From assembly GCF_900182565.1 (NCBI RefSeq), contig NZ_FXTI01000019.1:1-26406 (forward strand): a stretch of DNA of 26,406 nucleotides, read 5' to 3'. The position numbers and the translations under genes were made by a program. The DNA is from Melghirimyces algeriensis (GTDB lineage: Bacteria > Bacillota > Bacilli > Thermoactinomycetales > DSM-45169). The notes beneath the pieces were generated by a model that searched no databases, was not told the origin of the DNA, and was given only the letters and a program-made list of their open reading frames with translations. Positions within the stretch are counted from its first letter, which is position 1, and each line of letters begins with the position of its first letter. Below, piece after piece: positions 1-7,523 of this stretch.

Positions 1-324
1 TGTATCGAAGACCTCCAAGTAAAGCATATGGTGAAAAACCGCAAGTTAGCCAAATCGATCACGGATGCCTCGTGGTCGGAGTTTGTCGCTATGCTTACCT
101 ACAAGGCAGCCTGGCATGGAAGAAACGTGGTGAAAGTGGGGAAACAGTTCCCTTCTAGTCAGCTTTGCTCTTCCTGTGGCTACCGAAACAAGGATGTAAA
201 GAACCTCCACCTTCGGGCATGGACATGCCCTACATGCGGCTCTCACCATGACCGAGACATCAATGCATCCAAAAACATCTTGCAAGAAGGACTTCGAGTA
301 CTTGCGGTCGGGCAGACCGTTTAA
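1..324 (+). CDS. tnpB: IS200/IS605-family TnpB, C-terminal part (runs in from before the window)
   Basis: The frame is open from the first base, so this is the tail of a longer gene. The roughly 107 residues seen hold the TnpB zinc ribbon, CSSCG followed 18 residues later by CPTCG, and then HDRDINASKNI, which carries the last RuvC aspartate. TnpB is an RNA-guided DNA endonuclease encoded by IS200/IS605 transposons; it is related to Cas12 and promotes element retention. The C-terminal zinc ribbon and RuvC-III motif look intact. The upstream RuvC residues are outside the window, so activity cannot be judged. The gene ends 71 bases before the right end of the element. No tnpA is visible beside it. 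Family assignment is secure. Whether the whole gene is functional is unknown. Confidence 0.9.
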   Translation, partial: CIEDLQVKHMVKNRKLAKSITDASWSEFVAMLTYKAAWHGRNVVKVGKQFPSSQLCSSCGYRNKDVKNLHLRAWTCPTCGSHHDRDINASKNILQEGLRVLAVGQTV

Positions 325-395
325 GCTTGGATATGATCCTATCAGTAGACGGGAGCTCCCAAGAATCCCCTGCCTTCAGGCATGGGGAGTGTCAA
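300..395 (+). ncRNA. Right end of the tnpB element; 3' part of a probable omega (re)RNA
   Basis: After the tnpB stop there is a hairpin with stems CCCC-TGCC (367-374) and GGCA-T-GGGG (379-387), followed by GTGTCAA ending at 395, a typical IS200/IS605 right end. In this family the tnpB 3' end and right end are transcribed as the guide RNA scaffold. The guide is the first 15-20 bases of flanking DNA, here from 396. The 5' limit of the RNA is not visible; 300 is only a placeholder. Boundary and RNA role are inferred from the family. Confidence 0.5.
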
Positions 396-838
396 TGGTA
401 TGGAACAGATATTGAGCGACACCGGCAAATAACAATCCAAAACCGATTCCTTTCATCCATAAGAAATGCAACTCATTGAGACGGATTGGGTTTTCGTCAA
501 AAAGAAAGAGGAAATAATTCGCCTCTTGTCAGAATTTGTGTACTGGGGTAGACAATCATAATCATAAGTGACCATCCGGTATTCATCGTTATGACCATGG
601 ATAAAAAGCCAAAGGCACAGAAAAAGAAAGACTGAATCCCCAACTGTAACATTATCTCTGAAGAGAGAACACCTTGAGCGGTATATGTATACAAAGCATT
701 AATAGGAGATAGAAGAGAAAGAAAACGGCTACACGGGCGATGCCTAATTTCCATCTGGAACGGGGCAAGTAAAAAGGGGTTTACTCCCAGGTTCCTCCAA
801 TAGATCATAGAACAGAAAAATACGGCTCTCCGGAACAT
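396..838 (-). pseudogene. Broken integral membrane protein, probably an ABC-2 type permease remnant
   Basis: On the minus strand, 838-497 encodes hydrophobic segments such as LGIQSFFFCAFGFLSMVIT. The frame stops at 497-499, but the adjacent frame continues as DENPIRLNELHFLWMKG and then GIGFGLLFAGVAQYLFHT, right up to the tnpB element boundary near 395. At least one frameshift therefore lies around 505-540, and the tnpB element interrupts the gene at its 3' side. The 5' side is also truncated: a stop codon sits directly before the first methionine at 838. A further minus-strand membrane fragment at 4064-4285 and a broken ABC ATPase at 4644-5405 suggest this was the permease of that transporter, split by later insertions. 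Hydrophobicity and frame switching are visible. The ABC-2 label is an inference. Confidence 0.5.
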
Positions 839-956
839 TTAGTGTAAAAATTACTCAAAGAGTACATAACACAACTAATTAAAATCGGAGTATATAGTGG
901 AATTTGTAATTTTGGCTATTATATTTTTTCTTTTTTTGTTATTATGCCTTTATACC

Positions 957-992
957 AATACTAAACATTTAGTATTGTATGTTTAGTATAAT
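957..992 (+). promoter_or_regulatory. Promoter and palindromic operator of the padR/MFS pair
   Basis: AATACTAAA-CA-TTTAGTATT (957-976) is a perfect palindrome with 9-bp arms. A third half site, TTTAGTATA, follows at 982-990. The -10 box TATAAT (987-992) overlaps the third half site, and the palindrome covers the -35 region. PadR regulators usually repress their own gene and the adjacent efflux gene, so this is the likely operator. Confidence 0.6.
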
Positions 993-1009
993 GATGGAGG
1001 TATTAATAT

Positions 1010-1549
1010 ATGACACGCACTATGGTTCTGGGACTTCTAAAAGTTAATGGCCCAATGTCGGGATATGAAATGCAAAAAATGATGGAGTCATCACAAACAG
1101 ATATGTGGGCTTATGTAAAACCAGCTTCTATTTATCACGCTTTAAAGAAAATGCAAGATGAGGGAAAAGTCATCTTGGAAAAAGTTGAAAAGACTGGGTT
1201 GAGAACCAAGTCAATATTTAAAATAACAGAAGATGGTGAGTATGAACTAAACCAGCTACTTATAGATTCTTTCACTAATTCGTCTGTGGTATTTCCAGCG
1301 CCGCTTTATACGGCACTAACATTTATGGAAAACTTAAATAATGAACAAATATTAAACAGCTTAGAGAAGCAAAAACAAGAGATTACAAGAGTTTATGACA
1401 GTATGAAAGCGGGGTACGAGGTAAAACAGGAAGCTTTAGAGGAATTACCTGATAATGTAAATATTATTTTTAACAATATGTATGATCAATGCGAACTACA
1501 ACTGAAAACAATTGAAGAAATAATTAAGACTATTAAGGGTGGGAAGTAG
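1010..1549 (+). CDS. PadR-family transcriptional regulator
   Basis: A 179-residue protein with a PadR-type winged helix at the N-terminus (about residues 1-75: LGLLKVNGPMSGYEMQKMM, then KPASIYHALKKMQDEG as the recognition helix region). A coiled C-terminal helical part rich in E and K, expected to dimerise, fills the rest. PadR proteins of this type (LmrR-like, AphA-like C-terminus) repress drug-efflux genes and are released by ligand binding. The ATG at 1010 follows GATGGAGG at a usable distance. The gene lies one base ahead of the MFS gene, which implies one transcript. A strong palindrome in its promoter (957-976) is the likely autoregulatory site. The pair is clearly more AT-rich than the riboswitch operon and glyoxylate genes downstream, consistent with acquisition by transfer. 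Confidence 0.85.
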   Translation: MTRTMVLGLLKVNGPMSGYEMQKMMESSQTDMWAYVKPASIYHALKKMQDEGKVILEKVEKTGLRTKSIFKITEDGEYELNQLLIDSFTNSSVVFPAPLYTALTFMENLNNEQILNSLEKQKQEITRVYDSMKAGYEVKQEALEELPDNVNIIFNNMYDQCELQLKTIEEIIKTIKGGK

Positions 1550-1550
1550 A

Positions 1551-2705
1551 ATGAACCAAAAGGTTAAATCATCGGTTCTAGTTGTAGTAATTTTAGCAAT
1601 TTTTGCAGATATGCTTATGTATGGATTAGTTGTACCATTCTTACCAGTTCATGCTGAGTCATTAGGGGCATCACAATCAGAAATAGGTTTATTATTTGCC
1701 AGTTATGCCCTTGCATTATTTGTTGCGACACCATTTTTTGGAGCTTTAGCAGATAAAGTGGGTAGAAAAAAACTTTTAGTTTTTGGCCTCATTGCTCTAG
1801 CAGTAACAACTTTAATATATGCTTTTGCTACAAGTTTCTGGGTTCTTTTTTTGGCACGTTTACTACAGGGATTTGCTGCGGCAATACCATGGACAGCTGG
1901 ATTAGCATTACTAGCAGAAGTGTTTCCAAAAGAAGAGAGAGGGAAAGCTATGGGCATGGCCATGTCTGGTCAGGCCGTAGGAGTATTATTGGGTCCCCCA
2001 ATTGGAGGTTGGCTTTATGAACTTGGTGGATACCACTTTCCTTTTTTCACTGCTACAGGGATTGCACTTATTATAGCGATACTATGTTTAGTCTCACTTC
2101 GGAAAGTCTCTGAAACGAAGTCAGAGGGTTTTACATCACCCTTTAAAATTCTACGAAATAGGAATGTTTTAATAATTGCTGGTGTTTCAGCTGTTGGTGC
2201 ATCTGTTTTTGCAAGTATTGAACCAACATTGCCAATTCACTTTAATGAAAACTTAGAAATCTCAGCGGGCGTTATAGGGTTATTGTTCGTTTTGGTAACT
2301 CTTGGTTATGGTTTAACTTCACCGCTTATTGGGTCTATTTCTACTAAATTTGGTCATGTCAAGACAATTAGGATTGGTATTGTAATGGCAGCAATTGTAC
2401 TTCCTCTTAACGCATTACCAACTCTTATATGGTTGCAAGTTGTTACTCTTACACTGTTAGGAATCACCCTTGGAATGGTTCTAACTCCTGCACTCCCTAA
2501 GTTAGCAGATATTTCTCAAGAAGCAGGTGCTACTTCTCAAGGTCTTACTTATGCTGTTTATAATACAGCCTATTCATTTGGTATGATGGCCGGGCCTGTG
2601 GTCGCGGGTACATTAACAGATGGATTGGGACTAATAATAGCGTATTCAGTGATGGGAGGGCTTTTCATTTTATACTTATTTCCTCTAGCTAAATTAAAAT
2701 CTTAA
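1551..2705 (+). CDS. MFS efflux transporter (DHA1-like, about 12 TM)
   Basis: The protein has 384 residues and hydrophobic segments throughout, consistent with a 12-helix major facilitator. Motif A is visible as GALADKVGRKK (about residues 64-74). Helix 5 carries a motif C-like glycine/proline run (MAMSGQAVGVLLGPPIGG). The likely role is proton-driven export of a drug or toxic compound across the cytoplasmic membrane; the substrate cannot be told. I start at ATG 1551 because AAGGGTGGG lies 7 bases upstream and the padR stop ends at 1549. A GTG at 1539 in the same frame would place the start inside padR with poor spacing. Co-transcription with padR suggests ligand-induced efflux. Confidence 0.85.
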   Translation: MNQKVKSSVLVVVILAIFADMLMYGLVVPFLPVHAESLGASQSEIGLLFASYALALFVATPFFGALADKVGRKKLLVFGLIALAVTTLIYAFATSFWVLFLARLLQGFAAAIPWTAGLALLAEVFPKEERGKAMGMAMSGQAVGVLLGPPIGGWLYELGGYHFPFFTATGIALIIAILCLVSLRKVSETKSEGFTSPFKILRNRNVLIIAGVSAVGASVFASIEPTLPIHFNENLEISAGVIGLLFVLVTLGYGLTSPLIGSISTKFGHVKTIRIGIVMAAIVLPLNALPTLIWLQVVTLTLLGITLGMVLTPALPKLADISQEAGATSQGLTYAVYNTAYSFGMMAGPVVAGTLTDGLGLIIAYSVMGGLFILYLFPLAKLKS

Positions 2706-2731
2706 CAAAGTCTTTACCGAAAGGGATAAAA

Positions 2732-4060
2732 ATGAATGATTCTTTATTGGATCTATCTGAATTTAAAATACTAGAAGATATTCAAGAAAATGAAAATGAT
2801 ATCCTTATTAGGGTTGAAGCGAATTCTAACCCATTCCATTGTCCCCATTGCAGTCGTCAGGCTAAATTTTACAGACATGGAAGCAGGGAACAAGTTATTT
2901 TAGATTTGCCCATTCGGTCAAAGCGAGTGGGTTTACAAGTAAACCGTAAACGTTATAAGTGTTGTGAATGTGGTTCTACCTTTTGGGAACGTCTTGTATC
3001 CATTGACGAAAACCGTAGTATGACTAAAAGGTTGTTAGAGTTTATTGAACAACAGTCCATGACTAAAACCTTTGTAGAAGTAGCAGAAAGCGTTGGTGTA
3101 GACGAAAAGACAGTTAGAAACGTCTTTAAGGAATATGTGGCGTTCAAAGAACGAGAATATCAATTTGAGACTCCTAAATGGCTTGGAATAGATGAAATAC
3201 ACATTATCCATAAACCTCGTCTTGTACTAACTAATGTCGAACGAAAAACCATCTTTGATATTAAGCCTAACCGTAACAAAAAAACGGTTACACAAAGGCT
3301 TTCTGAGATTGGTGATAGACATTACATCGAATACGTCACAATGGATATGTGGAAGCCTTGCAAAGATGCAGTGAATACTGTCTTACCACACGCAAAAGTA
3401 GTAATAGATAAGTTTCATATAGTCCGTATGGCTAATCAATCCTTAGATAGCATCAGGAAGTCTCTTAAAGCCAATATGACTGATAAAGAAAGGCGTACTC
3501 TCATGCGTGAGAGGTCGATCCTTCTCAAACGCAAATATGACTTGAATGAAAGAGACTCATTCCTTTTAGAAACTTGGTTAGGTAATATCCCTAATCTAAA
3601 AGAAGCCTATGAACTCAAAGAGGAGTTTTACTGGATATGGGATGCAGATGACTCCGAAGAAGGTAGAGATCGTTACAAGTATTGGAGACAACGTTGTTTA
3701 ACCAGTAATTCAAAAGAGGCTTATAAAGACCTTGTAAGAGCTGTAGACAACTGGCATGATGAAATATTCAATTACTTCGGTAAAAGGCTTACTAACGCTT
3801 ATACAGAGTCCATAAATAGCATTATTAGGCAAGTAGAACGAGTGGGCAGAGGTTACTCATTTGAAGCCTTACGAGCCAAGATACTGTTTAACGAGAAGCT
3901 CCATAAGAAACGTAAGCTACGCTTTAATTCGAGTGCTTTCAGCAAAGATATATTACACGATGCTTTTAATTGGCATGAAGTAACAGACCGCGACATAACA
4001 GGCAACTATGGTGTTGACTTTTCCACACTTATAAAGAAATTGGAGAAGGGTGACTTATAA
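2732..4060 (+). mobile_element. ISL3-family transposase (442 aa)
   Basis: Full-length ISL3-type DDE transposase. An N-terminal zinc-binding region uses CPHC (residues 37-40) and CCEC (77-80). A helix-turn-helix follows around residues 110-135 (FVEVAESVGVDEKTVRNVF). The catalytic triad is visible as D154 in GIDEIH, D226 in VIDKFH and E359 in NAYTES. Length fits the family. The reading frame is uninterrupted, so the protein could be active. The end TTATAAGCC at 4055-4063 overlaps the stop codon and could be the right inverted repeat; GGCTATTATA at 914-923 is a weak left partner. If real, this would make padR and the MFS gene passengers of the element. I found no 8-bp target duplication, so the element limits remain unsettled. 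Confidence 0.88.
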
Positions 4061-4063
4061 GCC

Positions 4064-4285
4064 CTTTTCCACCAGAAAATCCGGATACCCAAAAATACTC
4101 CACCAGGTTGCAAAAACCGGAAAGGAAAACTCCAATGCAGGAAGAATACGGCTTAGATCATCTATTGCGGTAATGTTTGACACATGCGTAAACGCAGGAG
4201 ATTCTTGGGTAATCTCCAGTAACCCGGAGACATTTACCAAGTGAACCCCATGAGCCCCACGGTTAAAAAGAGTTAGTTGCTATGA
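4064..4285 (-). pseudogene. Membrane-protein gene fragment next to the ISL3 transposase
   Basis: The minus strand is open for about 70 codons, reading SGLLEITQESPAF and later EFSFPVFATWWSIFGYPD before running into the transposase end at about 4064. The aromatic, hydrophobic C-terminal part looks like a transmembrane segment. With the fragment at 396-838 on the same strand it could be the other half of one permease split by the padR/MFS/ISL3 block. Supported only by orientation and composition; family not recognised. Confidence 0.35.
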
Positions 4286-4502
4286 TCTTACGTTTGGAAT
4301 GACTACTTGGTTTTCGCATTTCATTCCAACTATTGAGTTACGCATAGCATTTTACGTACAAGACGATTGGCTTGCACAACCCTATATGCTATCCACTTTT
4401 CAAGGAGCAACTAATCTTATTGCATCCATAGAACATATGTTTGTAACTAACTTTTCAGAATTTGTCGTTCTTAGCATCCCCACATGGAGGATACCGAACG
4501 AC
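4286..4502 (-). other. Non-coding stretch with several hairpins
   Basis: No convincing gene. It contains inverted repeats: GGAATGA/TCATTCC (4295-4327), TTAGTTGCT (4271-4279) with AGCAACTAA (4407-4415), and GTCGTTC/GAACGAC (4464-4502). It directly adjoins the IS200/IS605-type end at 4503-4560 and may be a decayed or non-autonomous element. A 75-codon plus-strand frame here has no recognisable domain. Confidence 0.35.
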
Positions 4503-4560
4503 GCTCGCTTTCATCCCCATAGCTGAAGCCAGGGGGGTTCCCGCTCGCAAAGAATATAAA
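4503..4560 (-). repeat. IS200/IS605-type terminal hairpin, inverted relative of 25969-26026
   Basis: Read on the minus strand, this matches 25969-26026: both contain CTTTGCGAGCG, a hairpin with loop side AGCTATGGGGATGA, and GCGA(G/A)CGTC. The hairpin (4515-4536) pairs CCCC-TGGCT with AGCTA-T-GGGG. In both copies a second, sequence-unrelated hairpin starting at GTC follows (here 4464-4502). No transposase is next to this copy, so it is an orphan end or a non-autonomous relative. Confidence 0.6.
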
Positions 4561-4643
4561 TGATGAGAAAAAAAGCAGCGAAAAAGGGGATACAGGCATG
4601 ACCCCCATCCACTTCCAATCCAATAAAAGGTTCATCCTTCCTT

Positions 4644-5405
4644 TCATACAGACAACCCATTCTCACTTTTCATCAGATACAAATAAGCATTTTCCAGTGT
4701 TGGATTCGCTTTTTGCCCATGGGGTGGTTTTAGATCGGATAGTATACGTACAATATACCCCTCTTCCGTTTTTTGGCTGGAGATGACTTCCCATTGATCA
4801 GTGATCTCATAAAACTGCTCTTTGGATACAAATACATTCCACATGCGTCCATTTGCCTGATCGGCAATCTCATCAATGGGTCCTTGAGCGATCAGGTTGC
4901 CTTTTTTAAAAATAGCCACCTGATTGCAGGTCGTTTCAATATCTTCCACAATATGTGTAGAGGTGAGTACAATGGCATCTTTCCCCAAGCTTCGCAGTAA
5001 CTTTTGAAACCGTATTCGTTCTCCCGGATCCAAGCCGGCAGTGGGCTCATCCACCACAATGATCCTGGGGTTACCCGATATTGCTTGAGCAATTCCCACT
5101 CGACGTACCATTCCACCTAAAAGCTGACCGATTTTTTTCTCGCTTTGCTCTGACAGATTCACCTTTTCCAATGTAGATTGAACGGATGCCGCTTTATTAT
5201 TTACTCCCTTCATGGCAGCCACATGATGAAGGGCTTCCCGCACAGGATATGTTTATAAAGCGAAAACTTTTGTGGTAAATAACCAATCATCTCCCGTATT
5301 TTTGCCGTATCCCTCCATTTGACATTTCCATAGCGAATGGTTCCTTCCGATGGTGAAAGGAGCGTTGTGATGATTCGCATCAGTGTTGTCTTTCCTGCCC
5401 CATTA
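4644..5405 (-). pseudogene. ABC transporter ATP-binding protein, frameshifted and N-truncated
   Basis: The minus strand from about 5405 reads ANGAGKTTLMRI (Walker A) and YLPQKFSLYKHI (Q-loop). The frame then breaks near 5243, and continues in another frame as a 199-residue piece with the signature LLGGMVRRVGIAQA, Walker B IIVVDEPTAGLDP and the switch histidine in TSTHIVED. The first roughly 35 residues before Walker A are missing. The signature motif has LLGGM in place of the usual LSGGM, a change expected to impair ATP hydrolysis. Family members of this kind energise ABC-2 exporters (multidrug, bacitracin or antibiotic export). Probably a dead exporter ATPase whose permease is the split remnant at 396-838 and 4064-4285. 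Domain identity is certain; the operon reconstruction is inference. Confidence 0.85.
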
Positions 5406-5643
5406 GCTACATGTATATATAGACAACTAGCTATAACCCTTGTCAGTCAAGGGATTACAAAAAATTAAAGACCATTAAACACATCTATAATCATACCTAA
5501 AACGTCATGGGAGCTTTTTCATCAGATAACCGGATGGATTTTAAAATCGTACTGGAATCATTCACAAATACCAAAATTCCAATGCCCGCTACTGGAGTCT
5601 GGGCAAGCGCCGGAATGGTGCGAGGGGAAATAATGTGAAACAT
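5406..5643. other. Intergenic/decayed stretch between the ABC remnant and the next operon
   Basis: No recognisable gene. The minus strand has a 48-codon frame (5643-5497) that reads ALAQTPVAGIGILVFVND; it matches no family I know. It lies immediately upstream, in transcription direction, of the broken ATPase, so it could be a remnant of that locus. Confidence 0.3.
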
Positions 5644-5652
5644 ATCACTTTA

Positions 5653-5696
5653 CAAAGGTATATAATTGATATATACTTTGTTTCGCAGAGTACTTT
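5653..5696 (+). promoter_or_regulatory. Promoter with imperfect palindrome upstream of the membrane protein/HTH/ABC cluster
   Basis: CAAAG-G-TATATA and TATATA-CTTTG form an inverted repeat over 5653-5680 around ATTG. A -35-like TTGATA (5667-5672) lies inside it and a -10-like TACTTT (5691-5696) follows at 18-bp spacing. The placement suits repression by the winged-helix protein encoded as the second gene of the cluster. The assignment is inferred. Confidence 0.5.
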
Positions 5697-5716
5697 GTTA
5701 ATAAGGAGATAAAAAA

Positions 5717-6310
5717 ATGTCAGATCAGAACTATACCAGATCGGAAATTTTAGAAAATCTTTCTTACATTAAAACCCTTACCAATTACAAAACCGAGTAT
5801 TGTAAGCAAACCAGCATTTATTTTATTGTCTGGGGGATTATCTGGATTATTGCTTACCCTATGCCATCATTTGATTTGAGTGCTTTCTCGATTGGCGTTT
5901 CCTGGCTCACTTTAGGGATTATTGGCTGGGCTATTACATTAACGGTATATATGAAGCAAGATAAAACAGATCCTCTGCCATTATTTTTAAGAGCGCAGTT
6001 GAGATATACCTGGATAGGATTGTTTATCATATTAGGAGTTTTTCTTTTCCTTATCTATTCTAATCTCTTGCCATATACGTTTGAAAACATATTGTTTTAC
6101 ATTGTTTTAGTTGTTTCAATTATGTACCTTTTGCTAGGTATTGTATTAACGAAAGAAATTTTCTTCATGGGTGTTTGGCTTAGTATTCTTGGAATGATTA
6201 CTTTCTTATTTTTCCCTAATGTCATGAATATTATTTTTGCCGTTATTGGCGGTGGAAGTTTGGTGCTGACTGGATTGATTTTGAAACGAAAAGGGCATGG
6301 AAATGAGTAA
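5717..6310 (+). CDS. Multi-pass membrane protein, unknown function
   Basis: The protein has 197 residues with about six hydrophobic segments separated by short loops, among them IYFIVWGIIWIIAYPMP, WLTLGIIGWAITLTVYM and a C-terminal pair ending at LVLTGLILKRKGHG. The N-terminus (about 35 residues) is polar. ATG 5717 follows AAGGAGAT at good spacing. It is the first gene of a cluster whose next gene encodes a winged-helix regulator and overlaps its 3' end by 14 bases, and whose later genes encode an ABC exporter. I do not recognise a named family. The context suggests a membrane sensor or accessory partner that works with the regulator or the transporter. No enzymatic motif is visible. Confidence 0.75.
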   Translation: MSDQNYTRSEILENLSYIKTLTNYKTEYCKQTSIYFIVWGIIWIIAYPMPSFDLSAFSIGVSWLTLGIIGWAITLTVYMKQDKTDPLPLFLRAQLRYTWIGLFIILGVFLFLIYSNLLPYTFENILFYIVLVVSIMYLLLGIVLTKEIFFMGVWLSILGMITFLFFPNVMNIIFAVIGGGSLVLTGLILKRKGHGNE

Positions 6311-6599
6311 TGTCAACGAGTTAGATGATTTAATTCATGCAAAGGTTCGTTTAGGGATTATGAGTTTACTCATGACATATGAAAGTTGTGACTTCACGCT
6401 ATTGAAGAAGTCATTAGGGATTACTGACGGGAACCTAGGCTCTCATTTAAAGAAGTTAGAGGAAGCAGAATACATTCAAGTTACTAAAACATTTGTAGCA
6501 AAAAAACCGAAAACGATTATACAGGTTACTGATCTTGGTGCTCAAGCTTATAAAAACTATATCAAAACGATTGAAGCGATATTAAAAAACAACGGGTAA
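6297..6599 (+). CDS. Winged-helix DNA-binding protein (HTH_34/MarR-like)
   Basis: A 100-residue single-domain winged helix. The first helices read LDDLIHAKVRLGIMSLLMTYE, the recognition region is LKKSLGITDGNLGSHLKKLEEAEYI, and the wing contains KPKTIIQVTDLGAQAYKNY. This is the compact HTH_34 style found beside ABC transporters in Bacillota, where it usually regulates its own operon. It overlaps the previous gene (stop at 6308-6310). The start may be ATG 6297 or ATG 6303; both are in frame and neither has a strong ribosome binding site, so translational coupling is likely. The probable target is the palindrome at 5653-5680. No ligand-binding domain is present; sensing may depend on the membrane protein upstream. 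Confidence 0.85.
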   Translation: MEMSNVNELDDLIHAKVRLGIMSLLMTYESCDFTLLKKSLGITDGNLGSHLKKLEEAEYIQVTKTFVAKKPKTIIQVTDLGAQAYKNYIKTIEAILKNNG

Positions 6600-6615
6600 G
6601 AAAGGAAGAGGCAGT

Positions 6616-7518
6616 ATGTTGCAGGTTGAGAAAGTAAGCAAATCCTATGGAACAAACAGAGCATTGAACAATGTATCACTTACCATTCCCAAGGGGACGT
6701 GTTACGGATTAATTGGTCCTAATGGTTCAGGAAAATCTACCCTTATAAAAATTATATCGGGAATTATTAGATCTTATGAAGGGGGAATTAAATACGTTGG
6801 AGGTGTGAAAGGAACGTTAGGCTATGTTCCTCAGGATATCAGTTTAGAAGAAAAATTGACTGCTAGAACAAACTTGGAGTTTTTTGGTCAGATTCATGGA
6901 TTAAGAGGAAGCACTTTAAAGAAAAAAGCAGAACAAATATTGAAAGACATTGGTTTGTTAGATAGGGCCGGTGGTATTGTGGAAAGTTTTTCAGGAGGGA
7001 TGAAACGCCGATTAAATATTGGCTGTGCACTGATGCATAATCCTGAATTAATCATTTTAGACGAACCAACCGTAGGAGTTGACCCACAGTCTAGACATTA
7101 TATTTTTAATATTGTTAATAAGTTAAAAAAACAAGGAAAAACGATTATATATGTAAGTCATTACATGGAAGAGATTGAAAATTTGTGCGATTACGTTGCG
7201 TTCATGGATAAAGGTAATATTGTTGAGGAAGGAGAAATCAAAGAACTTTTAAATCGTTATGCGAATACTGCGGTGTATTTTGAAGCAGAGAATCCAACAA
7301 AATTATTATCCAAAGGAAATTTTACGTTTACTCCATATAAAACAGGCGTTATTATTCAAACCAACGATCCGTTAAAAACGTTCACTGAACTTGTTCAATT
7401 AAGTAGAGACCATCAGTTTATACCAGAACAGCTATCACTCTTTAAGCCGCGATTGGAGGATGTATTTTTTCAACTAACTGGTACTGATTTGCGAGATCAA
7501 AGTGAAAAAGGGGAGTAA
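6616..7518 (+). CDS. ABC transporter ATP-binding protein (ABC-2 exporter type)
   Basis: The protein has 300 residues. The nucleotide-binding domain occupies about residues 1-220: Walker A GPNGSGKST (34-42), Q-loop Q73 in YVPQD, signature FSGGMKRR (125-132), Walker B LIILDEPT (145-152) and switch H182 in YVSHYMEE. All catalytic residues are present. A C-terminal extension of about 80 residues resembles the tail of drug- and antibiotic-exporting CcmA-type ATPases. ATG 6616 follows GGAAGAGG. It is 16 bases after the regulator gene and 5 bases before the permease gene, so it belongs to one operon. It should dimerise and drive export through the adjacent ABC-2 permease. Substrate unknown. Confidence 0.92.
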   Translation: MLQVEKVSKSYGTNRALNNVSLTIPKGTCYGLIGPNGSGKSTLIKIISGIIRSYEGGIKYVGGVKGTLGYVPQDISLEEKLTARTNLEFFGQIHGLRGSTLKKKAEQILKDIGLLDRAGGIVESFSGGMKRRLNIGCALMHNPELIILDEPTVGVDPQSRHYIFNIVNKLKKQGKTIIYVSHYMEEIENLCDYVAFMDKGNIVEEGEIKELLNRYANTAVYFEAENPTKLLSKGNFTFTPYKTGVIIQTNDPLKTFTELVQLSRDHQFIPEQLSLFKPRLEDVFFQLTGTDLRDQSEKGE

Positions 7519-7523
7519 CGAAT

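Noticed and set aside
4299..4526. 75-codon plus-strand frame
   Set aside because: No ribosome binding site, no domain, and it overlaps the hairpins and the IS end.
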